Shown piece after piece: positions 1-10,133 of a DNA stretch of 64,000 nucleotides. Source of the DNA: Herbaspirillum seropedicae (GTDB taxonomy: Bacteria; Pseudomonadota; Gammaproteobacteria; Burkholderiales; Burkholderiaceae_D); contig NZ_CP011930.1 of the NCBI RefSeq assembly GCF_001040945.1, forward strand, positions 4,273,021-4,337,020. Direction: 5' to 3'. The notes beneath the pieces were generated by a model. It was not told the DNA's origin. It searched no databases and saw only the letters and a program-made list of their open reading frames with translations. Each line of letters begins with the position of its first letter. Positions within the stretch are counted from its first letter, which is position 1. Made by a program: the position numbers and the translations under genes.

Positions 1-320
1 GTGCACTTGAGCTGGCCATGTTCGTAATAGCCCATCTCCTCGATGCTGCGGGAATTGACGCTGATCAGGCGCATCTGGGCAATGTGCTCGTCCGAACAGG
101 GCAACAGCAGCAAAGGCGACAAAGACTTCAGCGAGCGCTGGGTCTCGTCGAAACTGTGCGCGGCGCGCGCGATGACGCTCTCGGCATAGCGCGCCAGACG
201 TTCATGCTCGGCCTGCGCCACGGCCTGGCGCGACAGCCACATCATTGCCGCCACCGGTGCAATGGCCGCCACTGCCGTGGCCACGATGGTCCATGCCACG
301 ATCCTGTTCTTGTTGCTCAC
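1..320 (-). CDS. CSS-motif cyclic-di-GMP phosphodiesterase, N-terminal part (truncated by window edge)
   Basis: Only the first ~106 codons are in the window, and the gene runs off the left edge. A GTG start at 318-320 is preceded by GGAGG at 5-nt spacing, which decides the start. The N-terminus has a short basic stretch, one membrane helix (about residues 6-25), then a periplasmic segment with the LLLPCS and later LKC cysteines in the arrangement typical of the CSS-motif sensor domain. Known members sense periplasmic redox state through these cysteines and end in a cytoplasmic EAL phosphodiesterase domain. The EAL part is not visible here, so the enzymatic assignment rests on family architecture. 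Confidence 0.7.
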   Translation of the reverse strand, partial: MSNKNRIVAWTIVATAVAAIAPVAAMMWLSRQAVAQAEHERLARYAESVIARAAHSFDETQRSLKSLSPLLLLPCSDEHIAQMRLISVNSRSIEEMGYYEHGQLKC

Positions 321-739
321 CCCGTCCTCCGATGGCTGCCCGCTGGCGACCGGAACGGCGCAGGACGGGCAGGTTCAAGGCGAATGCGTTCGCCGGATAC
401 TCATCATTAGACCCGCATTAAACAAATAAATCAATTTAAACATTTATCGATCGATCCCCCATGGCCTCGCGAGGACCGGGGGCGCTAGGCGAAACGCCCC
501 GTTCAGCCGGCCAAGGAAGGCGAAGATCCGCTTCCCAGGCGGATCTTGCGAGATGCCATCCAGGCAAGAACAAGTTGGACTGGCGCAACGAATTAACTAT
601 TTATATCTATGCGGAATCATTTTTTTGGTTTATTTGGTTTTTTTGTGTTTTAATGATTCCAGTGCTCAAGGTTTCCACAGAGAGGATGAGCCAAGCCAGG
701 CCAACGTAGCCGTCAGCGAGAGAGCAAGGGGAGCCGATC
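321..739. promoter_or_regulatory. Divergent intergenic region between the CSS-motif gene and the histidine kinase
   Basis: About 420 bases without a convincing gene. Positions ~590-660 are strongly AT-rich, with T-runs and TTTATAT-like stretches that contrast with the GC-rich surroundings and probably hold the promoter for the signalling run starting at 740. Open frames here (for example 461-709 and 553-972) have no ribosome site or recognisable protein and were not accepted. Confidence 0.5.
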
Positions 740-2104
740 ATGGGACATTGCGACGTATTCGAGGTCAGTCAGGTCTGCCCTCTGCCCGCAGCCAAGGAAG
801 AGGCTCCCGACTTCTGCGCCCTGATCAAGGCCAACGCCCGCTACCGCCACATCATCGGCAATACCCCGGCCATCATCTACAGCAGCGTGCCCTCGGGCGA
901 CTTCCGGCTGACCTTCGTGAGCGAGAACGCCTCGCGGGTGCTGGGCTACGAACCCTGCGAGATGCTCGATGATCCCAATTTCTGGTTCAACCACATCCAT
1001 CCCGACGACACCGCCCAGATCTTCTCCAGCCTGGCCATGCTCTTCGTGGAAGACCAGAAGATCTATGAATACCGCTTCCGCACCAGCAATGGCAGCTACC
1101 TGTGGATGCACGATACGCTGCGCCTGATCCGCGACCCTGACGGCACGCCCCAGGAAGTCATCGGCCTGATGACCGACATCACCGGCCGCAAGGAAATGGA
1201 AGACACCCTGCAACGCCAGGCCGAAGAACAGCGCAAGCTGATCGAACAGCTGAAGATGGCGCAGGCGCAGCTGATGCAATCCGAAAAGCTGGCCTCCATC
1301 GGCCAGCTGGCCGCGGGCGTGGCCCACGAGATCAACAATCCGATCGGCTTTGTCAGCGCCAACCTCAATACCCTGGGCAACTATGTGGCCACGCTGCTGG
1401 AAGGCATCCAGCTGCATCAGTGCCTGCAGGGCGGCGCGCTGCCTGCGGCCATGGCCCAGGAACAGTTGCGCAGTTTCGAAGCGCGCGCCGACCTGGCCTT
1501 CCTCAGCGAAGACGTGACCGAGCTGCTGGCCGAATCCAATGAAGGATTGCAACGGGTGCGCAACATCGTGCAATCGCTCAAGGACTTCTCGCGCATCGGC
1601 GAGAGCAACTGGCAGATGACCGACCTGCATCGCGGCCTGGACAGCACTCTCAACATCGCCAACAACGAGCTGAAGTACAAGGTCAGCATCGTCAAGCAAT
1701 ATGGTGAACTGCCGCTGGTCAAGTGCCTGGCCTCGGAACTGAACCAGGTCTTCATGAACCTGCTGGTCAACGCTGCCCAGGCCATCAGCGAACGCGGCAC
1801 CGTCACCATCTGCACCGCGCGCGCAGGGGACAAGGTCAGCGTGAGCATCAGCGACACCGGCCACGGCATCGCACCCGAAAACCTCAATCGCATCTTCGAA
1901 CCCTTCTTCACCACCAAGCCCGTGGGCAGCGGGACCGGCCTGGGACTGTCGCTGTCCTATGGCATCGTCAAGAAGCATGGTGGTGACATCCGGGTCAGCA
2001 GCGCACCAGGCTGCGGGACCACCTTCACGATCGAGTTGCCCATCGATCCAGCCAGTGTCCTGGCGCAATCCAGCGCCACGGAAACCTCAGGAGAAGCATC
2101 ATGA
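740..2104 (+). CDS. PAS-domain sensor histidine kinase
   Basis: 454 aa, soluble, without obvious membrane helices. The order is a PAS/PAC fold (about residues 40-150, ending GLMTDITGR), a coiled coil (150-185), a HisKA-type dimerisation domain with the phospho-accepting His in HEINNP at about residue 195, and a C-terminal HATPase domain with N box (NLLVNAAQA), DTGHGI and GTGLGLSLSYG. It should autophosphorylate and pass phosphate to the receiver of the next gene, with which it shares a 4-base ATGA overlap. The start has AAGGGGAG upstream. The signal bound by the PAS domain is not deducible. Confidence 0.9.
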   Translation: MGHCDVFEVSQVCPLPAAKEEAPDFCALIKANARYRHIIGNTPAIIYSSVPSGDFRLTFVSENASRVLGYEPCEMLDDPNFWFNHIHPDDTAQIFSSLAMLFVEDQKIYEYRFRTSNGSYLWMHDTLRLIRDPDGTPQEVIGLMTDITGRKEMEDTLQRQAEEQRKLIEQLKMAQAQLMQSEKLASIGQLAAGVAHEINNPIGFVSANLNTLGNYVATLLEGIQLHQCLQGGALPAAMAQEQLRSFEARADLAFLSEDVTELLAESNEGLQRVRNIVQSLKDFSRIGESNWQMTDLHRGLDSTLNIANNELKYKVSIVKQYGELPLVKCLASELNQVFMNLLVNAAQAISERGTVTICTARAGDKVSVSISDTGHGIAPENLNRIFEPFFTTKPVGSGTGLGLSLSYGIVKKHGGDIRVSSAPGCGTTFTIELPIDPASVLAQSSATETSGEAS

Positions 2105-3447
2105 GTGCCATCCACAGCCATGAAATCGACACCCTGCAACAGGCCGATCCCTTTGCCCTGCCGCCGCCCTGCGTGCTGCTGGTGGACGATGAACAGAGCA
2201 TCCTCTCGGCCTTGAAGCGCACCTTCCGGCCCCAGGGCTACCGCCTGATCATGGCCACCAGCGCCGAAGCGGCCCTGGAGATGATGGCGGCCAGCGAGGT
2301 CGACCTGGTGATCTCCGACATGCGCATGCCCGGCATGAACGGCGCCCAGTTCCTGGCCAAGGTGCGCCAGCAATGGCCGTCCACCATGCGCATCCTGCTG
2401 ACAGGCTATTCCGAGATCGGCAGCACCATCTCGGCCATCAATGATGGCGGCATCAACCACTATCTCTCCAAGCCCTGGGATGATCGCGAACTGCTGCTCA
2501 TCGTCGCCCACGCCCTGGAAGAACAGCAGCTGCGCAAGCAGAAGATGGCGCTGGAACGCAAGGTGCGCGAGCAAAACCTGCAACTGGCCGACTTCAATCG
2601 CCAGCTCGAACGCCAGGTGCAATCCCGCACCGAGGAACTGCGCCAGACCGTGATGTTCCTGGAGAGCGCGCAGGAAGAAGAGCAAAAGTCCTTCCTCTCC
2701 ATGCTGCGCGTGTTTTCCGACATCAGCGAGCTGCGCGCCGGGCTGGCCACGGGCCAGTCGGCCCGGGTAGCGCGCTGGTGCGAACAGCTGGCGCTGCGCA
2801 TGGGCATGACCACGCACCATGCCCGCGACACCATGATGGCCGGCATGCTGCACGGCATCGGCAAGCTGGAATTGCCCGACGAACTGGTGCGCAAGCCCAT
2901 CGAAAAGATGAACAGCGATGAAGTGCAGCGCTTCCTGTGGCATCCGGTGCGGGGGCAGATGCTCCTGACGCCCATCCCCAGCCTGGCGGAGTCGGGCGAA
3001 ATCATCCGCCACCAGCACGAGCGCTACGACGGCCGCGGCGTACCGGAAAGCCTGTCGGGCGACGCCATTCCGCTGGGTGCGCGCATCCTGGCGGTGGTGC
3101 GCGATTTCGAGGGCCTGTGCAATGGCGGCATCACCAGCCTCAATGCCTCGCCCGAAAAAGCCCTGTCCATGCTGCGCGCCCACGCCGGCCATCGCTACGA
3201 TCCGCTGGTCGTGGAAAGCTTCATTGCCATGATGGAAGAACAGCAGATGGCCCTGGAACAGCAGACCCGCCTGCTGGCCACGCAGGAACTGCGGGTGGGC
3301 ATGAAACTGGCCGAAGACCTGCGCACCAAGTCTGGCGTATTGCTGCTCAACAAGGACCATGTGCTCGACGACGCGCTGCTGGCAAGGCTGCGCCGCTTCG
3401 AGCAGCTCGATGAGATGCCGCTCAAGGCCAGGATCGTCTTGCACTGA
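2101..3447 (+). CDS. Response regulator: receiver plus degenerate HD-GYP-like output domain
   Basis: 448 aa. The N-terminal receiver is intact (VDDE acidic pair, phospho-acceptor Asp in ISDMRMPG at about residue 73, Lys in LSKPW). A coiled coil follows (about 135-190), then an HD-type domain (about 195-350). HD-GYP phosphodiesterases carry LHDIGK and HHERxDGxGYP; here they read LHGIGK (about residue 250) and HQHERYDGRGVP. The metal-binding Asp of HD and the GYP tyrosine are therefore replaced, and the usual leading His is Gln (GQSARV). The fold is clear but cyclic-di-GMP hydrolysis is doubtful; it may bind ligand or partner proteins instead. It overlaps the kinase stop by 4 bases, so the two are probably cognate. 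Confidence 0.85.
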   Translation: MSAIHSHEIDTLQQADPFALPPPCVLLVDDEQSILSALKRTFRPQGYRLIMATSAEAALEMMAASEVDLVISDMRMPGMNGAQFLAKVRQQWPSTMRILLTGYSEIGSTISAINDGGINHYLSKPWDDRELLLIVAHALEEQQLRKQKMALERKVREQNLQLADFNRQLERQVQSRTEELRQTVMFLESAQEEEQKSFLSMLRVFSDISELRAGLATGQSARVARWCEQLALRMGMTTHHARDTMMAGMLHGIGKLELPDELVRKPIEKMNSDEVQRFLWHPVRGQMLLTPIPSLAESGEIIRHQHERYDGRGVPESLSGDAIPLGARILAVVRDFEGLCNGGITSLNASPEKALSMLRAHAGHRYDPLVVESFIAMMEEQQMALEQQTRLLATQELRVGMKLAEDLRTKSGVLLLNKDHVLDDALLARLRRFEQLDEMPLKARIVLH

Positions 3448-3611
3448 ACCCGCTGCGCCGCAGTCCCGGGCCTGGCGGCCAGCCGCAGGCTCGGGAATTT
3501 CCTGATTGTCCGCCAGCGTCGTCGGGCGGATGCTATGGCCCCAGGGCCATGTTCGCATTGGGGGGAGGCGAACGCATCAGAAAACCAAGACAAGAGAGAT
3601 ACCCGTCGACC

Positions 3612-6600
3612 ATGACCAGAGTCACCCGCAACACCGTCGTCTTCCTGCTCATCACCTTGCTGTTCATGCTCGCCGGCGCGGCCACCGTACGCTACCTGAA
3701 CGAGCGCGAACTGCATGACAGCCTGGCCGTGGACAGCCGCTGGATCGGCGACGACATCGAATCCCTGCTGCGCCGCTATGAACATGGCCTGCGCGGCGAG
3801 CGCGGCGCCATCCTGGCCATCGGCGAACATGCGCTCACGCGAGAGCGCCTGTTGCGCTACATGGACAGCCGCGACCTGGCCACGGAATTCCCCTGGGCCG
3901 GCGGCTTCGGCTTCATCCGCCATGTCCCGCTGTCCGCGCGCGCAGCCTATGAGCAGCAGGTGCGCCAGGGACGCATGCTGTTTCCGTCCATCACCCAGCT
4001 CGCCGAGAATCCGGGCGAGCTGTACGTGATCGAATACATCGAACCGATAGAGGCCAACCGCAAGGCGCTGGGGCTGGACATCGCCTCTTCGCAGGCACGC
4101 CGCTCCGCCGCCGACCACGCCATGCTCACCGGCCGGGCCGAGCTGACCCCGCCCATCCACCTGGTGCAGAAAGACGGGGCGTCGGCCAATGCCTATCTGT
4201 TCCTGCTGCCCATCTATGCCGGCTCGGTTACGCCGCCCACTCTGCATGAACGTCAGGAAAAGATCATCGGCTGGGCCTATGCGCCGCTGTCGGTGCACGA
4301 CATCATTTCCGAACTGAGCCGGCGCTGGAAGACGCACGCGCTGGAAGTCCTGATCAAAGACGCGGCGGCGGACGGGGACAATGTCGAACTGTTCCGCAGC
4401 GACGGTTTCGATGCGCTGGCGCAGGACAGCGGATTGGACTCGGCCCTCTCGCTGTATGGCAGGACCTGGAAGCTGCAGCTGCGTCCTTCGACGGACTACC
4501 GCCAGACGCACCAGTTCGTCAGCGACCGCGCCATGCTGCTCTCCTGCGGCAGCCTGCTGGTCCTGGCGCTGGTGATCGCGCTGGCCTACCAGACCTATTC
4601 ACGCCGCGAGGAAAAGCTGCAGCAAGCCCAGGCGCTGCTGGCCGCCGTGGTGGACAGCTCCCCCGACGCCATCGTCACCACCGATGCCCTGGGCCGCATC
4701 AGTTCCTGGAACCGCGGCGCGGCCGACTATCTGCCATCCAGCCCGGCGCAGGCGCTCAACACGCCCCTGGCGCAGCATCCCGACCTGCGCGAACTGGACG
4801 CGCGCGCGGCGTCCGACGCGAGCGGCCAAACCACGCCCCATATCGTCAGCCTGCACGGTGCGCCGGTGCGCTACGCCTCGGCGCAGGTGTTCGCCTTGCA
4901 TGACCGGGCTGGCCGCGCGGTGGGCAAGGCCTTCATGCTGCGCGACATCACCCACGAAAAGAACATCGAGCGCCAATTGCAGCGCATCAACGAAGAACTG
5001 GAATGGACGGTGCAGCAGCGCACCCAGGCCCTGCATCAGGCCAAGACCATGTTGCAGACCGTGCTCAACGTCATGCCTTCGCTGGTGGCCTACTGGGACC
5101 GCCACCTGATCAACCACTTCGCCAACGCCGCCTACGAGCGCGCCTTCCAGCGCGAAGCCGGCCAGCTCAACGGGGTCTACATGCCTGACCTGGTGGGCCC
5201 GGCGCTGTTCGAGAAGGCGCTGCCGCATATTAAGGGCGTGCTGGCCGGCGCGCAGCAGACCTTCGAGCGTAGCGTCGACGATCCGGTGCTGGGCGCCAGG
5301 CACATGCTCACCACCTACATTCCCGAGATCGGCGACCTGGGCGAGGTGACCGGCTTCTATGTCGTGGCCCATGACGTCACCGAGATCACCCACAACCGCA
5401 ACCAGCTCTCCGAGACGCTGGCGCAGAACCAGTCGCTGCTGGACCAGGTGCAGGACGCCAACACCCTGCTCAACAACGTGCTCAGCTCGGCCAAGGGCGT
5501 GGCCATCATCGCCACCGATACCGAGGGCCTGGTGACACTGTTCAACAGCGGCGCCGAGCAGATGCTGGGCTACCGCGCCGAGGACGTCGTGGGCAAGCTC
5601 AAGGAAGAGCATTTCTCGTCCCGGCCCGAAGCCGCCCTGCCGGGCCAGGACAGCCATACCGAGCTGCTCTACCGCCGCCATGACGGCGCGACCCTGCCGG
5701 TGGCGCGCCAGCAGACCTCGATGTTCGACCATCGCCAGCGCCACCTGGGCTATCTCTACATCGCCCTGGACGTGAGCCTGCAACGCCAGCAGGCCTCCGC
5801 CCTGGCAGCTGCGCGCGACCAGTTGGTGCTGGCCGCCGAAGTGGCCAAGCTGGGCGTATGGGTCTGGGACAAGGACAGCGACGTGCTGGAATACAACCCC
5901 CAGGTCGCCGAGATCTACGGCTTCGGCGATCGCGGTGGGGCGCCGCGGGTGAGCACCTATGCCGACTGGCGCCGACGGGTTCACCCGGACGACGTGGATT
6001 ATGTCGAAAAAACCTTGCGGGCTGGGCTCGCCGTCGATGGGGACCATGAACCGGTGTTTCGCGTGGTGCGCGACGATGGCGGCATTCGCTACGTGCAGGC
6101 GCGCGCCTACGTACAGCGCGACGGTGCGGGCAGGCCCGTGCGGGTGATCTGTATCAATCTGGACATCACCCAGCGCATCGAATTCGAGAACAACCTGGTC
6201 GATGCCCGTCTCAAGGCCGAACAGGCCAACTCGGCCAAGAGCCTGTTCCTGGCCAGCGTGAGCCACGAGATCCGCACGCCCATGAATGGCGTACTGGGCA
6301 TGATCCAGCTGCTGCAGCGCACCCAGCCGCTGCCGGCCCAGCAGGACTACCTGGACAAGGCCGAGATCTCGGCCAAGTCCTTGCTGAACCTGCTCAATGA
6401 CTTGCTGGATTTTTCCAAGATGGATGCAAAGCAGTTGCAGCTGGACCTGCAGGCGTTCGAGCTGGAGCGCTTCGGCCACAACCTGGCCGCCGTGCTGGCG
6501 GGCAGCCCGCCGCAAGCGGGCGTGAGCCTGCACATCGCGCTCGATCCGCAATTGCCGCGCCGCCTGGTGGGCGACGCCCATCGCTTGCAACAGGTGCTGG

Positions 6601-8123
6601 TGAACCTGACCGGCAATGCCCTCAAGTTCACCCACCAGGGTCACATCGATGTGCACTTCACCCGCCTGGACCCCTTGCCCGGACGCACCGTGGCCTTGCG
6701 GGTGGAAGTCAGCGATACCGGCATCGGCATCGCCGCCGACCGCCTCGACGACATCTTCGACGCCTTCACCCAGGCCGAAGCCTCCACCACCCGGCGCTAT
6801 GGCGGCACCGGGCTGGGACTGGCCATCAGCAAGCACCTGGTCGGCCTCATGGGCGGTCAGTTGCAGGTCAGCAGCGAGCCTGGCCGCGGCAGCCGCTTCT
6901 GGTTCGACCTGCAATTGGCGGTCGACGATGACAGCGTGCTGGGCCCGGCTGCCGCCGACGACGCTGCCCGACCGCAGCCGCTGCAGGCAGCCAGCCACAC
7001 AGCCGGCTCCCGTGCTCCTGAAACAGCGCGCTCCGCGCCGGATGCGCAGTGCCTGCAGGGCGTGCAGATCCTGCTGGTGGAAGACAATCCTGTGAACCGC
7101 CAGGTCGCCAGCGAACTGCTGGCGCTCTCCGGTGCGCAGGTCACCTGCGCCGACAGTGGCAGCATGGGCGTGGCCATGGCCTGCGATCCAGCGCGCCACT
7201 TCGACCTGGTGCTGATGGACCTGCAGATGCCCGGCATGGACGGCATCGAAGCGACCCGCCGCATCCGCGGCCAGTATGAGCTGCGCGGCCTGCCGATCCT
7301 GGCCATGACCGCCAATGCCTCGCCGGAAGACAAGCAGCGCTGCATCGAAGCCGGCATGGCCGGGCACATCGCCAAGCCTATCGACATCGCCACCCTGATT
7401 CCGGTGCTGCTGGCCCATCTGCACCATGAGCGTCCGGTCCCCGAAGCCGCCCCCCAGGCTGTGCCGCAGGACCTGGCCGACGACCGCCTGAGCGTGGAAG
7501 ATTATTCTTCCATCCTGCACCGCTTCCAGCAGGCCAGCGATATCTATCGCACCACCCTGGATGCCGCCGGCCCCGAGCTGGAGCGGCTCCTGGCGCAATA
7601 CTGCGCCGCGCTGGCGATGTCCCCGGAGCAGGCGCAGGAAGCGATGGCAGCGCTGGCCCAGGCCAGCCACGCCTTGCGCGGCGTGACCGCCACCATCGGT
7701 GCGCGCGGCCTGGCGGCCTATTTCGGCGCGCTGGAGCAGCGCTGCCGCCAGGCCATGGCCGGGCGAACGCCGGACCTGGACTGGCTGGAGCGCTGCCGCA
7801 CCGAGATGGACGCCTGCCAGCACGACGCCATGCTGGTGCGGCAACGGCTGGTCATGCAGGCGCTGCGTCCCCCTGCCAGCGATGCGGGGCCGGCAGCTGC
7901 GGCGCTTGCCACGGTTGCGGCTTCCGATTTTCCTGATAGGCAGCGCCTGCGCGAATTGCTATTGTCCAACAATCTGGAGGCGCTCGACCTGATCGAAACC
8001 CTCGGCAAGCGACATGGGCTGACGCAACAGGAGCCCTACCGGCAACTGAACAGGCTGATCGAGAAACTGGACTTCGCGGCTGCGCTGACCTGTCTCGATC
8101 ACCACTTTGGAGATGCGACTTGA
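3612..8123 (+). CDS. CHASE/multi-PAS hybrid sensor histidine kinase with receiver and Hpt domains
   Basis: About 1503 aa from ATG 3612. An upstream in-frame ATG at 3549 would add 21 polar residues before the first membrane helix and lacks a ribosome site. Order: helix (~10-30), periplasmic CHASE domain (~70-215, with [11 protein letters not shown] and [11 protein letters not shown]), second helix (~306-325), four PAS-like segments beginning near 342, 478, 618 and 740, HisKA with SHEIRTP (His ~884), HATPase with N box near 997, receiver with Asp in [11 protein letters not shown] (~1201), and a C-terminal Hpt domain with HALRG (His ~1352). The protein contains a full internal phosphorelay. Its stop overlaps the start of the next cyclase gene, which suggests Hpt-to-receiver signalling to that cyclase. 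Confidence 0.9.
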   Translation: MTRVTRNTVVFLLITLLFMLAGAATVRYLNERELHDSLAVDSRWIGDDIESLLRRYEHGLRGERGAILAIGEHALTRERLLRYMDSRDLATEFPWAGGFGFIRHVPLSARAAYEQQVRQGRMLFPSITQLAENPGELYVIEYIEPIEANRKALGLDIASSQARRSAADHAMLTGRAELTPPIHLVQKDGASANAYLFLLPIYAGSVTPPTLHERQEKIIGWAYAPLSVHDIISELSRRWKTHALEVLIKDAAADGDNVELFRSDGFDALAQDSGLDSALSLYGRTWKLQLRPSTDYRQTHQFVSDRAMLLSCGSLLVLALVIALAYQTYSRREEKLQQAQALLAAVVDSSPDAIVTTDALGRISSWNRGAADYLPSSPAQALNTPLAQHPDLRELDARAASDASGQTTPHIVSLHGAPVRYASAQVFALHDRAGRAVGKAFMLRDITHEKNIERQLQRINEELEWTVQQRTQALHQAKTMLQTVLNVMPSLVAYWDRHLINHFANAAYERAFQREAGQLNGVYMPDLVGPALFEKALPHIKGVLAGAQQTFERSVDDPVLGARHMLTTYIPEIGDLGEVTGFYVVAHDVTEITHNRNQLSETLAQNQSLLDQVQDANTLLNNVLSSAKGVAIIATDTEGLVTLFNSGAEQMLGYRAEDVVGKLKEEHFSSRPEAALPGQDSHTELLYRRHDGATLPVARQQTSMFDHRQRHLGYLYIALDVSLQRQQASALAAARDQLVLAAEVAKLGVWVWDKDSDVLEYNPQVAEIYGFGDRGGAPRVSTYADWRRRVHPDDVDYVEKTLRAGLAVDGDHEPVFRVVRDDGGIRYVQARAYVQRDGAGRPVRVICINLDITQRIEFENNLVDARLKAEQANSAKSLFLASVSHEIRTPMNGVLGMIQLLQRTQPLPAQQDYLDKAEISAKSLLNLLNDLLDFSKMDAKQLQLDLQAFELERFGHNLAAVLAGSPPQAGVSLHIALDPQLPRRLVGDAHRLQQVLVNLTGNALKFTHQGHIDVHFTRLDPLPGRTVALRVEVSDTGIGIAADRLDDIFDAFTQAEASTTRRYGGTGLGLAISKHLVGLMGGQLQVSSEPGRGSRFWFDLQLAVDDDSVLGPAAADDAARPQPLQAASHTAGSRAPETARSAPDAQCLQGVQILLVEDNPVNRQVASELLALSGAQVTCADSGSMGVAMACDPARHFDLVLMDLQMPGMDGIEATRRIRGQYELRGLPILAMTANASPEDKQRCIEAGMAGHIAKPIDIATLIPVLLAHLHHERPVPEAAPQAVPQDLADDRLSVEDYSSILHRFQQASDIYRTTLDAAGPELERLLAQYCAALAMSPEQAQEAMAALAQASHALRGVTATIGARGLAAYFGALEQRCRQAMAGRTPDLDWLERCRTEMDACQHDAMLVRQRLVMQALRPPASDAGPAAAALATVAASDFPDRQRLRELLLSNNLEALDLIETLGKRHGLTQQEPYRQLNRLIEKLDFAAALTCLDHHFGDAT

Positions 8124-9082
8124 AACAGATACTGGAAGAACTCTCCACCCTGCGCGGCGGCCGCCCCAGGATCCTGCTGTGCGACGACCAGCCCATCAAC
8201 ATCCGCCTGGTCAACGCCCTGCTCAAGGGAGACTACGAGATCTTCATGGCCACCAGCGGCCTGCAGGCCATCGAACTGAGCGAGAGGGTGACGCCGGACC
8301 TGATCCTGATGGATGTCAACATGCCCGGCCTGAACGGCTATGACACCTGCGCACGGCTCAAGCAGAACACCCTCACGCTGGGCATTCCCGTGATCTTCCT
8401 GACCGGACTCAAGAGCGAGGAAGACGAGGTCAAGGCCTTCGAGGTGGGCGGCGTGGACTTCATCAGCAAACCCATCAACGGCACCGTGCTCAAGGCGCGC
8501 GTGCTGACCCACCTGACCCTGAAGCTGCAATCGGACTTCTACCTCAATATCGCCGTGACGGACTCGCTCACGGGCCTGTTCAACCGCCGCAAGTTCGACA
8601 GCGAACTGGCCGAGAAGTGGGAGCTGTGCAAGCGCTCCGGCCAGGCCATGTCCTTGCTGCTGATCGATATCGATCACTTCAAGCAATACAACGACCACTA
8701 TGGCCACCAGGCCGGCGACCATTGCCTGGCCGAAGTGGCGCACACCATCCGCTCCAATTTCCATCGCAGCTATGACTGCGTGGCGCGCTATGGCGGCGAA
8801 GAATTTGCCTGCATCCTGCCCATGACCGGACGCGAACAGGCCATCAGGCAGGCCCAGGAAGTCTGCCATTCGGTCGCCCGCCTGCACCTGCCGCATGCCC
8901 GCTCGGACACCTCGGCGTGGGTAAGCCTGAGCATAGGCGTGGCCACCATGATTGCGCCCGATCACAACGCCAGCCCGGTTGCCCTCTTGGCCCTGGCCGA
9001 CAAGAACCTGTACGCCGCCAAGGCCAATGGCCGGGCGCAGGTGTTTGCTGCCGAGCTGCCCCTGTTCAATGACGCGGCCTGA
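8120..9082 (+). CDS. Receiver-GGDEF diguanylate cyclase
   Basis: 320 aa. The start is a TTG at 8120-8122 that overlaps the TGA of the upstream kinase. It is supported by GGAG at 8109-8112 and by the fact that every in-frame ATG falls inside the receiver domain. Residues 15-130 form a receiver (DDQ, Asp in LMDVNMPGLNG, Lys in ISKP). Residues ~150-310 form a GGDEF domain with GGEEF, preceded five residues upstream by RSYD, a canonical RxxD inhibitory site. The protein should make cyclic-di-GMP when phosphorylated and be feedback inhibited. Translational coupling to the hybrid kinase makes that kinase the likely phosphodonor. Confidence 0.93.
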   Translation: MKQILEELSTLRGGRPRILLCDDQPINIRLVNALLKGDYEIFMATSGLQAIELSERVTPDLILMDVNMPGLNGYDTCARLKQNTLTLGIPVIFLTGLKSEEDEVKAFEVGGVDFISKPINGTVLKARVLTHLTLKLQSDFYLNIAVTDSLTGLFNRRKFDSELAEKWELCKRSGQAMSLLLIDIDHFKQYNDHYGHQAGDHCLAEVAHTIRSNFHRSYDCVARYGGEEFACILPMTGREQAIRQAQEVCHSVARLHLPHARSDTSAWVSLSIGVATMIAPDHNASPVALLALADKNLYAAKANGRAQVFAAELPLFNDAA

Positions 9083-9103
9083 GCCGCCTCCTGCTTGCCC
9101 TTC

Positions 9104-9129
9104 ACGGCCGCACTGACACTTGCGGCCGT
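9104..9129 (+). terminator. Hairpin after the receiver-GGDEF gene
   Basis: Perfect 9-bp inverted repeat ACGGCCGCA / TGCGGCCGT with an 8-base loop, 21 bases after the cyclase stop. It is followed by a pyrimidine-rich but not T-only tail, so it is a probable, not textbook, terminator of the 740-9082 operon. Confidence 0.5.
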
Positions 9130-9487
9130 CCTTGCCTTGTGCTTTCCGTCTTCCCCTTCTGCTCCGCCGTCTTTCCCTTCTGATCGCCGTCTTTTCCTTT
9201 TGCCCCCCTGTCTTTCCCTTCTGCCTCCCCTCCCCGCCTGCTGCCCCGATGGTCACGTCCGCAGGGGCGTTCCCGCCACATTTATCGAACTTCTTCTAGG
9301 TAAAGTTGGAATTCATTCGAGATTTCATGCGTTATTTACCTGACCAATCGACTATTTTCGACGACACGGCGACACTTCATTCCGCCTTTCCGCATGTTCC
9401 GCCTAGCCGGAGCAAAGGCAACTCCGGTTCGCCTTAGCGGATAAGGCCTCCCTCTTCGAATGTTCTGTCTCAGTCAAGGAATCGCAC
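9130..9487. other. Non-coding region with strand-biased pyrimidine tract upstream of the LuxR-type regulator
   Basis: About 360 bases without a gene. Positions ~9130-9250 are almost purely C and T on the plus strand, with an imperfectly repeated unit resembling GCCGTCTTTCCCTTCTG two to four times. The remainder (9290-9487) is less GC-rich and should contain the promoter of the gene at 9488. No protein-like frame was accepted. Confidence 0.5.
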
Positions 9488-10075
9488 ATGACCAATGCAC
9501 ATCTCGCCCATATCGTCGGTGGGGACGATAGCCTGGGTGGCCCGCTGGGGCGCCTTCTGGAAGAAGCTGGTTTCCACGTCGCGCATCATCGCTCGGCCGA
9601 CCAGTTTCTCGAGCACGCCACCGCCACCGGTCCCGGAGGACTGGTGCTCGCAGTGAACATGCGGAATATGGATGCTCCCCAATTGCGCAGCCTGCTCGAT
9701 GAAAAGAAAGAAGGTATTCCCCTCATCGTCATCACGGGCAACCAGCCGGGGGCGGCGCCGCTCGGGCAAAGCAGCGCGCAGCAAGAACCCGAAGTCGCGC
9801 AGCAACTGGTGGCGGCCTTTCGCGAAGCGCTCATGCCCTACGATGAAAGCGCCCCGCATCAACAGCAGCGCCGGATACACCAGGCCCGCCTGGCGACGCT
9901 GACGCGACGCGAGCGCGAAGTGCTGATGTTGCTGGTCAAGGGGAGATTGAACAAACAGATCGCCGCTGAACTGGGCACCTCTGAACGCACCGTGAAGGCG
10001 CATCGGCAGCAGGTCATGCGCAAGATGTACGCTGGTTCGCTGGCCGAACTGGTGGCGGCGATGACGCGCTACTAA
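9488..10075 (+). CDS. LuxR/FixJ-family regulator with a degenerate receiver
   Basis: 195 aa, with AAGGAA upstream of the ATG. The C-terminal ~65 residues are a clear LuxR helix-turn-helix (TRREREVLMLLVKG, LGTSERTVKAHR). The N-terminal domain aligns with FixJ receivers but lacks the chemistry: the acidic pair is VGGDDS, the phospho-acceptor position of VLDVRMPGM reads VLAVNMRNM (Asp to Ala), and the conserved Lys after the ITG strand is not apparent. It should bind DNA without phosphorylation control, perhaps through protein partners or a ligand. It stands alone, with a convergent neighbour 58 bases downstream and a long untranslated region upstream. Confidence 0.88.
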   Translation: MTNAHLAHIVGGDDSLGGPLGRLLEEAGFHVAHHRSADQFLEHATATGPGGLVLAVNMRNMDAPQLRSLLDEKKEGIPLIVITGNQPGAAPLGQSSAQQEPEVAQQLVAAFREALMPYDESAPHQQQRRIHQARLATLTRREREVLMLLVKGRLNKQIAAELGTSERTVKAHRQQVMRKMYAGSLAELVAAMTRY

Positions 10076-10133
10076 AGGAAGCCCGTGCTGGTCCTGCTGG
10101 CCGCACTGGCCATCCCTCTGCCGTCCCGGCGTG

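Noticed and set aside
461..972. Two overlapping small frames upstream of the first histidine kinase
   Set aside because: They cross an AT-rich promoter-like region, overlap the kinase in another frame and show no protein family.
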